DNA of 8,366 nucleotides from Candidatus Aerophobota bacterium (GCA_021162265.1 JAGGZA010000033.1:1-8366), one strand, 5' to 3'; positions 1-6,829 are shown, counted from the first letter of the stretch. Notes: generated by a model not told the origin, from the letters alone. Made by a program: numbers and translations.

Positions 1-492
1 ACCTTAGAGTGGAAAAACACAGATGCTATACCAAAAGAGTACAATCTTTACCTCACCGATGAGGATGAAAATGTCCTATCTTGTATGAGAGAGAAAAATA
101 ATTATTCCTTCACCACATCTACTGAAAGGACTCTCTTTAAAGTAATTGCCACCACTAAATCCTTATCATCACCCAAGAATTTAACCTTAACCGAGGTTTA
201 TAGCTACCCCAATCCGGCAAATAATACTGCCAATATCCGCTTTAAATTGGGGAAAGAGGCAAACATTACCATTAAGATATACACCATATCAGGTGAGCTT
301 GTAAAAACCTTAGTGGAAAATAAATTCTATAGCTCTGGAACTTTTGACGGGGAAAACAATCCCGAGCTTTCCTGGGATCTTACCAACGGGAAAGGCTCGC
401 CTGTTGCAAAGGGAATATACATTTTTCTTGTTGAGGCAAAAAACTCTGCAAAAGGATTGGTTAAAATATTTAAGACTGCCGTTATAAAATAA
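1..492 (+). CDS. C-terminal part of a large secreted/surface protein with a FlgD-Ig-like (sorting-type) C-terminal domain; 5' end outside window
   Basis: The reading frame is open from base 1 to the TAA at 490-492, giving 163 residues with no start in view. The first 50 residues look like the end of an Ig-like or beta-sandwich repeat (LEWKNTDAIPKEYNLYLTD, then a Met-Arg-Glu-Lys segment and FKVIAT). Residues about 65-163 match the C-terminal domain found on many exported proteins of Bacteroidetes-like and candidate-phylum bacteria, related to the FlgD Ig-like domain and the type A sorting domain. The signs are YSYPNPANNTANIRF (67-81), ITIKIYTISGELVKTL (89-104), a W-D-L-x-N-G-K-G turn (125-132), VAKGIYIFLVEA (135-146) and a final basic strand ending VIK. 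Such domains usually end long extracellular proteins and act in export, anchoring or assembly. The function of the missing upstream part cannot be told. An ATG at 85 is internal to the frame and is not a likely start. The gap and promoter downstream suggest it is not co-transcribed with the next genes by design. Confidence 0.8.
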   Translation, partial: TLEWKNTDAIPKEYNLYLTDEDENVLSCMREKNNYSFTTSTERTLFKVIATTKSLSSPKNLTLTEVYSYPNPANNTANIRFKLGKEANITIKIYTISGELVKTLVENKFYSSGTFDGENNPELSWDLTNGKGSPVAKGIYIFLVEAKNSAKGLVKIFKTAVIK

Positions 493-564
493 ATAAGATT
501 ATAATCCTTTTACCGGCTTTGTAATAACAATTTCTCTCACTTCCCTGCTGCATTTCTCTTAACT

Positions 565-590
565 AATACTCTAAAATACTCTTTGTATTT
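565..590 (+). promoter_or_regulatory. Candidate regulator-binding site: tandem direct repeat plus inverted repeat abutting the -35
   Basis: AATACTCT occurs at 565-572 and again at 575-582, a 10-base period (one helical turn). AAATAC (574-579) and GTATTT (585-590) form a perfect inverted repeat with a 5-base spacer, and its right arm overlaps the first two bases of the -35 box. Direct repeats of about one turn just upstream of a -35 are typical of activator sites of the OmpR/PhoB type. An inverted repeat covering the -35 is typical of a repressor operator. No regulator is identifiable, and in AT-rich DNA such short repeats can arise by chance. Confidence 0.35.
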
Positions 591-616
591 GACAGTTTGA
601 GAAGGGGGGGTATAAT
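589..616 (+). promoter_or_regulatory. Sigma-70-type promoter, full consensus -35 and -10
   Basis: TTGACA at 589-594 and TATAAT at 611-616 both match the housekeeping consensus at all six positions, with a 16-base spacer that ends in seven G residues touching the -10. Transcription would be expected to start near 622-624, leaving a leader of about 34 bases before the TTG start at 657. The position fits transcription of the cluster from the small membrane protein through the HD-GYP regulator. The match is directly visible. Activity is inferred. Confidence 0.75.
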
Positions 617-644
617 TGTATGGTATTTAAGCCAAAAAATTAAG

Positions 645-650
645 AAAGGG
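645..650 (+). promoter_or_regulatory. Ribosome binding site for the TTG start at 657
   Basis: AAAGGG lies 6 bases before TTG 657. The preceding in-frame codon but one is a stop (TAA 651-653), so this TTG is the first possible start in the frame and the site supports it. Confidence 0.6.
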
Positions 651-656
651 TAAAAA

Positions 657-1040
657 TTGCTATTAATAGACTGGCAAATAGTGGTAATGATAATTGCCCT
701 ATCTGTTGCAGTAATTGCTGTATTTATAAGCATAGCAAATCAGAAAAAGATACATACAAGTTTTGAGAAAGTAGAAGAATACATAGAGCAAAGAGTTGGG
801 AAAGAAGAACAACAACCTTCCTCCTCTTCTCAGGAAAGGTTAAGCAGTGCGGATGCCCTTATTCAAAAACAACATGACCAGCTCCTGCAGCATCTTATCT
901 CTCTTAGCAAACTTGCAGTGGAAGGAAAAGGAGGAAAAGAAGAAAAAACTCTAAATTACTTTATGGACCCTGGAATCCATGACAGGATAGCTCAAATAAT
1001 TGCCCAGAAAGTTTTAGATGAGATAAAGAAAAAATGGTAG
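657..1040 (+). CDS. Small membrane-anchored protein of unknown function
   Basis: This 127-residue protein belongs to no family I recognise. Residues about 4-27 (WQIVVMIIALSVAVIAVFIS in the core) form one strongly hydrophobic segment, followed by N-Q-K-K, so it is probably an N-terminal anchor with the rest in the cytoplasm. Residues 35-50 are a charged helix (EKVEEYIEQRVGKEEQ). Residues 54-58 are a Ser-rich linker, and 60-92 are Gln/Leu-rich and likely helical. The C-terminus 104-127 is amphipathic (DPGIHDRIAQIIAQKVLDEI, then KKKW). The build is that of a membrane-tethered helical scaffold or adaptor. The TTG start is supported by AAAGGG six bases upstream and an in-frame stop just before it. 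It is the first gene after the consensus promoter, and only 9 bases separate it from the beta-ketoacyl synthase ATG. That makes it a likely partner in the cluster, but no activity can be assigned. Confidence 0.72.
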   Translation: MLLIDWQIVVMIIALSVAVIAVFISIANQKKIHTSFEKVEEYIEQRVGKEEQQPSSSSQERLSSADALIQKQHDQLLQHLISLSKLAVEGKGGKEEKTLNYFMDPGIHDRIAQIIAQKVLDEIKKKW

Positions 1041-1049
1041 ATTAGTGTG

Positions 1050-2297
1050 ATGAGTAAAAGAAGAGTTGTGATAACAGGGATAGGGGTAGTAAGCTCTGTG
1101 GGAATCGGGAAAAAAGCTTTCTGGGAATCTCTTAAGGAGGGAAAATCCGGGATGGGCAGAATAACTCGTTTTGATGCCTCCGAACTTCCAGTAAAAATAG
1201 CTGCAGAAGTGAAAGGCTTTGACCCTCACCAATTTATGGATAGAAAAATTATAAAAAGAACCGACCGCTTTACTCAATTTGGAATTGCAGCAACAAGGAT
1301 GGCTGTGGAGGATGCAAAAATTGATATCAGTAAAGAGGATCAGGAGAGAGTAACCGTATTTATGGGAACGGCTATTGCAGGAGGAGAGTTTGCTGAAGAA
1401 CAGCATGCGCTCCTTGTAAAACAGGGTCCTAAAAGGGTTAGCCCTCTTTTAGGCATAATATTTTACAATGATTCCTGTGTAGCCCAGATATGCATTGAAT
1501 TTGGCTTAAAAGGAGCAAGTGTTACTCTTTCAGGCGCCTGCGCTGCTTCTTCCACAGCTATTGCCTGTGCTTTTGAGAAAATAAGAGAGGGAGAATTTGA
1601 CCTTATTCTGTCAGGAGGAGTTGAAACCCCCATAATAACCACTTTTGTTGCTTCAGTAAGTAAACTTGGAGCTATGTCCCGGCGAAATAACGAACCTGAA
1701 AAGGCATGCAGACCCTTTGATAGAAAAAGAGACGGGTTTGTTCTGGGAGAGGGAAGCTGTATCCTCGTCCTGGAGGAATTAAATCATGCTTTAAAGAGAG
1801 GAGCTCATATTTACGCAGAAATTATGGGAGCAGGGAGAAGTACCGATGCTTACCACATAACCTTCCCGGAACCAACTACAGAACAGGCATCAAGGGCTAT
1901 AAGACTTGCACTTGCTGATGCACAAATCCTGCCAGAACAGATAGACTATATCAATGCCCATGGTTCATCCACCAGGGCAAATGATATAGCAGAAACAAGA
2001 GCAATAAAAAATGTACTGGGAGAGCATGCTTATCATATAAGCATCTCTTCAACCAAATCCTTATACGGACACCCTATGGGAGCTGCTGGAGCTATGGACC
2101 TTGCTGCTACCTGTTTTGCCATTGAAAATAATCTTATCCCCCCTACTATAAACTACGAATTTCCCGACCCTGAATGTGACCTTGATTATACCCCTAATGA
2201 AGCTCGTACAGGTAGAATAAATACAGCACTTTCCAATTCCTTTGGATTTGGAGGACACAATACCTGCATTGCAATAAAAAGGTTTAATAGTGTATAA
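1050..2297 (+). CDS. fabF: Beta-ketoacyl-[acyl-carrier-protein] synthase II family (FabF-like)
   Basis: A 415-residue thiolase-fold condensing enzyme that would extend acyl-ACP by decarboxylative condensation with malonyl-ACP in type II fatty acid synthesis, in the cytoplasm. Length is normal for FabF. Numbering from ATG 1050, the N-terminus RRVVITGIGVVSSVG is typical. The nucleophile Cys164 sits in LSGACAASST, His304 in NAHGSSTRAND, Lys336 and His341 in SSTKSLYGHPMGAAGAM, and the C-terminal glycine-rich loop is NSFGFGGHN (397-405). The full Cys-His-His set is present, so it should be active. The segment before the cysteine (IIFYNDSCVAQICIEFGLKG) differs from housekeeping FabF, which usually reads like NMAAGQ there, so a specialised paralogue is possible. 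A GTG at 1047 directly precedes the ATG. Neither has a strong ribosome site, so re-initiation after the upstream stop at 1040 is plausible. The 3' end overlaps the next gene by 8 bases. No acp, fabD or fabG is nearby, so this is not an ordinary fab operon. Confidence 0.93.
   Translation: MSKRRVVITGIGVVSSVGIGKKAFWESLKEGKSGMGRITRFDASELPVKIAAEVKGFDPHQFMDRKIIKRTDRFTQFGIAATRMAVEDAKIDISKEDQERVTVFMGTAIAGGEFAEEQHALLVKQGPKRVSPLLGIIFYNDSCVAQICIEFGLKGASVTLSGACAASSTAIACAFEKIREGEFDLILSGGVETPIITTFVASVSKLGAMSRRNNEPEKACRPFDRKRDGFVLGEGSCILVLEELNHALKRGAHIYAEIMGAGRSTDAYHITFPEPTTEQASRAIRLALADAQILPEQIDYINAHGSSTRANDIAETRAIKNVLGEHAYHISISSTKSLYGHPMGAAGAMDLAATCFAIENNLIPPTINYEFPDPECDLDYTPNEARTGRINTALSNSFGFGGHNTCIAIKRFNSV
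2275..2282 (+). promoter_or_regulatory. Ribosome binding site for the GTG start at 2290
   Basis: TAAAAAGG ends 7 bases before GTG 2290, inside the 3' end of the fabF-like gene. The TAA at 2275-2277 is a stop in the kinase frame, so translation cannot start upstream of it. Confidence 0.45.
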
Positions 2298-4779
2298 AGA
2301 TATCTACCACTATGGACTTTTAGCAACTGCAGTTTCTTCCTTTTTCGTGGCTTTTATTGTATATATTAAAGCTTACGAGGATAATAAGAAATCTGCATTT
2401 TTACTGATAAATGCAGCAATCGGGCTATGGGCATTTTGCCTTTTTATCTTTCATACCCTGCATCAACCTCAAATTTCCTGGTTAACATTCTCCCAGCTTG
2501 TCGCAATATTCATTCCCGTAACTTTTATCCACTTTGTATTTGTTCTGTTAGATGAGCTTCCTCAACGAAAAAAACAGCTAATATTATTTTACCTGCTTGC
2601 TTTAGCTCTTGGACTCTTAAGTTTCACAAAGTTATCCATAGTCGGTATCACTTACAAAGAAGTAATAGGTTATCATCTTGTTCCCGGACCTGCTTACAGG
2701 GTATTTAGCGGTATGTTTTTCTTTTTAATGATATATGGATTCATCCTGATGATTAAAGCCCTGAAAAAAAACACAGGATTCAGAAAAAACCAGATAAGAT
2801 ATTTTCTGGTTGGTTCCTTTTTAGGGTTTGGAGGAGCAATATTTACCTTTTTACCTCTTTATAATGTAAGCATCCCTCCTCTGGGAATATTAGCTGTTCC
2901 TGGCTATGGAATAATTCTTGCTTACGCCATGCTCAAGCGTCGCTTGATGGACATACGCACAGTTGTAAGCAAAGGGCTCATCTTCTCTGCCACAACAGTA
3001 TCTATTTTTATCCTTTTTTTATTTATAGGACTGAAGGTAGCAACTTACTATCACCTGGGTATAATTCTTGACTTAAGAATTTTTCTTTACATTCTGGCTC
3101 TTTGTTTCTTCCTTGTGATTATGTTAACCTCTCTTCGCAGAAATCTTGAGCAATTAATAGAAAAACTGATTTTTAAAAAAACCATATCTTCCTCCCGGGA
3201 ACTAATAAAGGGAAGCCAGAAGCTTGTAACAATTCTGGATGAAAAAAAGCTATCTGAATTTTTTCTCCAGACACTTGTCAGGGCAACTGATGTAAGATGG
3301 GGAAATCTCTGGTTACGCGAGGAAAATAAAGTGGATTACTCCTTAACAGCAATAATGGGAGAAAGAGGAGGAAAAACTCCAGTAGAAAAACCTTTTTTGA
3401 AAGAAGACTCCCCCTTCTCCAGGATATTTAAAAAAGAAAGGAGGATTTTGCTCCGCGAAGAGATTTTCTCTCTCCTGAGGGATATTGAGGATGGAAATAT
3501 AATAGAGGATGAATTGAGAAATGCCGATTTTTCTCTTGTTATCCCTCTATTCTTTAAAAATTCTATTAAAGGATGGGTTTTTCTGGGAGAGAAAAAATCC
3601 GGAGATATGTTTTCTCATTATGAGCTTCAGGCACTATCGCTATTCACCGAGCAAGCAGCTATTGCCATTACCAACGCTCAATTATTTAGAAGAATTAACA
3701 GGATGAAGGAATACAATGAGAGAATTGTAACCAACGTAGACAGCGGTCTTATAGTTGTAAATGAGGAAGGTAAAATTACCACCTTCAATAAAAAGGCGGA
3801 AGAAATAACCTCGGTATCCTCTCACAGCGTTCTGCAAAAAGACCTGAAAGTATTACCCTCTCCACTCAACGAGATTATCTTTAAATCCTGGCAGAGCAAA
3901 AGACCCCTGTCCATTCCCGAGCTTGCATTAAGAACAGGGGAAGATAATATTATAGTCAGTGTAAAAACATCCCTCATAGAAGAGGAGAGTGGACAGATGG
4001 GAGTTATAGCAATTCTTATGGACCTTACCGAGGTAAAGAGGATGGAAGAGAGGATGAGACAAACAGAAAAACTTGCCAGCATAGGATCCATGGTATCTCA
4101 ACTTGCCCATGAGATTAAAAACCCTTTATCTTCCATAAGGACCTTCACAGAACTTCTGCCAGAAAAATTTCAGGAAGAAGAATTCAGAAAGGAATTTTTC
4201 TCTCTCGTTTCTGGAGAGATAAATAGAATTGATGCTCTTATCAATAGAATGCTTAACCTGGGAAAAGTTAACATAGCTGAGTATAAAACCATCTCTATAA
4301 GAGAAATAATTAAGGATACTCTCTCCTCCCTCAGTATTCATTTAAGAGAGCAAAACATAAGGATAAAAACAACCTATTGCAGGGAACCCCTCTTAATATG
4401 GGGTGACTCGCAGGGATTAAGGGAGGTGTTTTCCAATATTATTATTAACTCAATCCAGGCAATGCCCGAAGGAGGAAATATAAGCATCTCTATTCAGAGA
4501 AAAAAAAGAAGAGGTACAGATGGAAACTTCCTGGAAATCAACATAACAGATGAGGGAGGAGGAATCCCGGAGAAGTATCTACACAGAATTTTTGACCCCT
4601 TTTTCACCACCAAGCCACAGGGATCTGGTTTAGGACTTTATATCTGCTACCAGATTATCCAGGGTCACGGAGGAGAAATAAGAGTGAAAAACACATCTTC
4701 GGGAGCAAACTTTACCATTTTACTCCCTCTATCGGAAACCAACATTCCTGTTGAAAAAAAGAGGAAGATTTATGGTTAA
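2290..4779 (+). CDS. Membrane sensor histidine kinase (7TM-type sensor region, GAF, PAS, HisKA, HATPase_c)
   Basis: An 829-residue hybrid-sensor kinase with no receiver of its own. By eye there are nine hydrophobic segments near residues 7-27, 36-54, 64-87, 96-113, 135-156, 170-190, 195-214, 229-250 and 259-281. The first seven resemble the histidine-kinase N-terminal 7TM domain, followed by LMDIRTVVSKGLIFSATT (219-236), a motif familiar from PrsK-like kinases. A GAF domain covers about 303-465 (LVIPLFFKNSIKGWVFLGEK at 416-435). A PAS domain covers about 473-585. The phosphoacceptor His607 is in QLAHEIKNPLSSIR. The N-box is NIIINSIQA (Asn716/Asn720), G1 is DEGGGIP (754-760), the F-box is IFDPFFTTK (767-775) and G2 is GSGLGL (778-783). 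All catalytic boxes are intact. GTG 2290 is the only sensible start: a stop lies at 2275 and the first internal Met is near residue 142, within the membrane domain. It overlaps the preceding gene by 8 bases and the next by 8. The likely partner is the HD-GYP regulator at 6830-7834. The signal sensed is unknown. Confidence 0.92.
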   Translation: MYKDIYHYGLLATAVSSFFVAFIVYIKAYEDNKKSAFLLINAAIGLWAFCLFIFHTLHQPQISWLTFSQLVAIFIPVTFIHFVFVLLDELPQRKKQLILFYLLALALGLLSFTKLSIVGITYKEVIGYHLVPGPAYRVFSGMFFFLMIYGFILMIKALKKNTGFRKNQIRYFLVGSFLGFGGAIFTFLPLYNVSIPPLGILAVPGYGIILAYAMLKRRLMDIRTVVSKGLIFSATTVSIFILFLFIGLKVATYYHLGIILDLRIFLYILALCFFLVIMLTSLRRNLEQLIEKLIFKKTISSSRELIKGSQKLVTILDEKKLSEFFLQTLVRATDVRWGNLWLREENKVDYSLTAIMGERGGKTPVEKPFLKEDSPFSRIFKKERRILLREEIFSLLRDIEDGNIIEDELRNADFSLVIPLFFKNSIKGWVFLGEKKSGDMFSHYELQALSLFTEQAAIAITNAQLFRRINRMKEYNERIVTNVDSGLIVVNEEGKITTFNKKAEEITSVSSHSVLQKDLKVLPSPLNEIIFKSWQSKRPLSIPELALRTGEDNIIVSVKTSLIEEESGQMGVIAILMDLTEVKRMEERMRQTEKLASIGSMVSQLAHEIKNPLSSIRTFTELLPEKFQEEEFRKEFFSLVSGEINRIDALINRMLNLGKVNIAEYKTISIREIIKDTLSSLSIHLREQNIRIKTTYCREPLLIWGDSQGLREVFSNIIINSIQAMPEGGNISISIQRKKRRGTDGNFLEINITDEGGGIPEKYLHRIFDPFFTTKPQGSGLGLYICYQIIQGHGGEIRVKNTSSGANFTILLPLSETNIPVEKKRKIYG
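4761..4765 (+). promoter_or_regulatory. Ribosome binding site that decides the ATG 4772 start
   Basis: GAGGA lies 6 bases before ATG 4772. A TTG at 4751 in the same frame would add seven basic residues but has no matching site at the right distance. The ATG also places the receiver-like strand (VNILFV) at the very N-terminus, as expected for that fold. Confidence 0.6.
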
Positions 4780-6811
4780 CATACTATTTGTTACTCATGA
4801 AGAAAAAAGAAAGGATTTTCTTGGCAATATTCTTGGACCGGATTATTTTATAGTTACCTGCGACGGAGAGCAAAAAATTGAAGGGCTTTTACCACTGGTG
4901 GACCTTGTAATTGTGGACTTCTCATCTCTTGGGTGGGAAAGCTTAAAAGTTATATCCCTGGCAAGAAAAAGTAGCCACTTAATAGATGTTTTTGGAATAG
5001 GAAAGGAGGTTAACAAAGAAATAATTAAGGCAGCACAGGGAAGAGGACTATCAGAGTATATTGATGTGGACAAAGATATCTCCTTTCTTCCCAAACTGGT
5101 CAAGGATAAAGTGGAAAAACAAATATTAATCTCTAAAATTGAAGAGAAAAAAATATCAGAAAACCTCTCCCTCTCTCCCATAGAAGAAGAGAAAAACTCA
5201 TCCCTTGAAGAATGGAAGTTTCTGGAAGATATGTCACGCTTCCTTGCCTATGGCTATAACTTAAATGAACTTTTGCAATTTTTTCTTAATTTTTTAAGCA
5301 GAATATTTGGGGTAACAAGACTGTGTATTCTTCTGGGAGACAGGGTAAAAAACACCTATACAGTAAAAGCCTGTCTTGGGTTAAGCGAAGAAACAAAAAA
5401 ATACGCCCGGCTTCATTCAGAAAGGGGTCTTGCGAAGTTTCTTGCAAGAGAGGGAACAGTGGTAACAAGAGAAAATTTCCCCCATACTGACCTTAAAACT
5501 ACCTATGAGATAAGGCAGGATATGAAACTCATTCAGTGCAATACCGCAATTCCCCTTTCTCCTCAGGGAAGATTAATAGGGATACTTGGAATTGGACCAA
5601 AGATAACAGGAGAAAATATCTCTCTCAAAGAGATAAAACAGATTTTTCTCTTTTCCAATCAAGTTGGACTTGCCATTCAGAACCTTCTATTCTATGAGGA
5701 GATGAGCTGGCATAAAAGGTATATTGAGAAAGTGCTTGAAAATGCTTCAAGTGGTGTAATAAGCATAGACACCGAACCCAGGGTTGTTACCTGCAACCCC
5801 CGAGCTCAAAAAATACTAAAACTCTCTGAATCATCAAACCTGATAGGAAAAGATATAAGAAGCCTGCCTTCACCTCTTGCAGATCTTTTGTTTGAAACTC
5901 TTAACAAAGGAATATCTCATGAAAGAAAGGAGGTTTATGTTCCGGCTATAAGAAGCTGGCTTGGGATAAACACAAGCCAGACCAGGGATGCAGAGGGAAA
6001 AGTTATAGGAAGTATGATGATATTCACAGACCTTACTCCTGTAAAGGAGCTTGAAGAAGAAAAGAAGAAAGCACAGAAAAGAGACTTTCTTGCTCAGGTA
6101 GCTACACGTCTTTCTCATGAGCTTAGAAATAGTTTTGTGCCAATTAAATCCTTAGCCGAACTTCTACCCTCAAAGTACCTTGACGAGGAATTTCAAAAAA
6201 CTCTCTTTTCTGTTGTAACCCAGGAAATTGAGAGAATAGATGACCTTATTGAACGTCTTGTATTCTTCAGCCAACCTCTTAAACTTGAAAAAACTGCTGA
6301 ATCTTTACCTGATTTAATAAATGAAACTCTTGAAAAAGCTAAAAAAAGAGTACCTCCAGATAAAGATGTTCAAATGAACATAACGTGTAAAGAAGAAAAC
6401 CTGCAGATTTATGTGGACAAAAAAGCTATAATTGAAGCCTTTAAAAATATTGTAGCAAATAGTATAGAAGCTGTGGAGGAAAAAATAGCAAAAATAGACA
6501 TTAACTGCGAGGTTATTTCTGAACTACCTGATAAGACTTCAATTAAAGTGGAGAAAAAAATAAAGTCTCAGCAACCCGGGCAGTATATAAAAATAGAGTT
6601 TAAGGATAACGGTCCGGGACTTCCCGAAGAGAGAAACTCAAACAGTATATTTGACCCCTTTTTCACCACCAAGAACAGGGGGATAGGTCTCGGACTAACT
6701 ATTTCTCAAAGTATTATTGAAGAACACGGAGGGAGTATAGTTCCCCTTAGCAAAAAAGGAGAGGGCACTACAATGATGGTTTATCTCCCTCGTTACCAAC
6801 CCCCCACTTAA
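4772..6811 (+). CDS. Soluble sensor histidine kinase with N-terminal degenerate receiver, GAF, PAS, HisKA and HATPase_c
   Basis: A 679-residue kinase with no membrane segment, so probably cytoplasmic. Residues 1-118 have a receiver-like pattern: ILFV (4-7) as strand 1, DLVIVDFSSLGWESL (44-58) as strand 3 and loop, then LSEYIDV. The acidic pair after strand 1 is replaced by Thr-His-Glu, and neither the Thr/Ser nor the Lys position is evident, so it is probably a pseudo-receiver. A charged helical linker spans 108-150. A GAF domain covers about 148-308 (AIPLSPQGRLIGILGIG at 259-275). A PAS domain covers about 315-425. His449 is in RLSHELRNSFVPIK, where the usual Pro after Asn is Ser. The N-box is NIVANSIEA (Asn559/Asn563), G1 is DNGPGLP (612-618), the F-box is IFDPFFTTK (626-634) and G2 is GIGLGL (637-642). 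About 20 extra residues lie between the N-box and G1 compared with the upstream kinase. From PAS to the C-terminus it is clearly paralogous to that kinase, including a shared LPSPL motif. It overlaps the upstream gene by 8 bases and ends 18 bases before the HD-GYP regulator. Confidence 0.9.
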   Translation: MVNILFVTHEEKRKDFLGNILGPDYFIVTCDGEQKIEGLLPLVDLVIVDFSSLGWESLKVISLARKSSHLIDVFGIGKEVNKEIIKAAQGRGLSEYIDVDKDISFLPKLVKDKVEKQILISKIEEKKISENLSLSPIEEEKNSSLEEWKFLEDMSRFLAYGYNLNELLQFFLNFLSRIFGVTRLCILLGDRVKNTYTVKACLGLSEETKKYARLHSERGLAKFLAREGTVVTRENFPHTDLKTTYEIRQDMKLIQCNTAIPLSPQGRLIGILGIGPKITGENISLKEIKQIFLFSNQVGLAIQNLLFYEEMSWHKRYIEKVLENASSGVISIDTEPRVVTCNPRAQKILKLSESSNLIGKDIRSLPSPLADLLFETLNKGISHERKEVYVPAIRSWLGINTSQTRDAEGKVIGSMMIFTDLTPVKELEEEKKKAQKRDFLAQVATRLSHELRNSFVPIKSLAELLPSKYLDEEFQKTLFSVVTQEIERIDDLIERLVFFSQPLKLEKTAESLPDLINETLEKAKKRVPPDKDVQMNITCKEENLQIYVDKKAIIEAFKNIVANSIEAVEEKIAKIDINCEVISELPDKTSIKVEKKIKSQQPGQYIKIEFKDNGPGLPEERNSNSIFDPFFTTKNRGIGLGLTISQSIIEEHGGSIVPLSKKGEGTTMMVYLPRYQPPT

Positions 6812-6815
6812 AAAC

Positions 6816-6822
6816 AAAGGAG
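6816..6822 (+). promoter_or_regulatory. Strong ribosome binding site for the TTG start at 6830
   Basis: AAAGGAG ends 7 bases before TTG 6830. This is the best Shine-Dalgarno match inside the cluster and supports a TTG start with no ATG alternative nearby. It suggests the regulator is translated independently of the kinase upstream. Confidence 0.75.
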
Positions 6823-6829
6823 AGCCGGA

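Noticed and set aside
497..506. Palindrome GATTATAATC after the first stop codon
   Set aside because: It is a perfect 10-base palindrome but short and AT-rich, far from the promoter, and likely to occur by chance.
450..511. Inverted repeat AAAAGGATT (450-458) / AATCCTTTT (503-511) as a terminator of the first gene
   Set aside because: The arms match perfectly, but the stem is AT-rich, the loop is 44 bases and there is no proper T tract after it. It does not look like an intrinsic terminator.
1014..1406. Minus-strand open frame of 130 codons opposite the start of the fabF-like gene
   Set aside because: It is rich in Cys, Ser, Phe and His with no domain-like pattern, and lies wholly opposite well-supported coding sequence. 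It is a shadow of the + strand genes.
4843..5181. Minus-strand open frame of 112 codons within the second kinase gene
   Set aside because: The + strand frame here gives a coherent receiver-like domain and linker. The opposite frame has no recognisable features or ribosome site.
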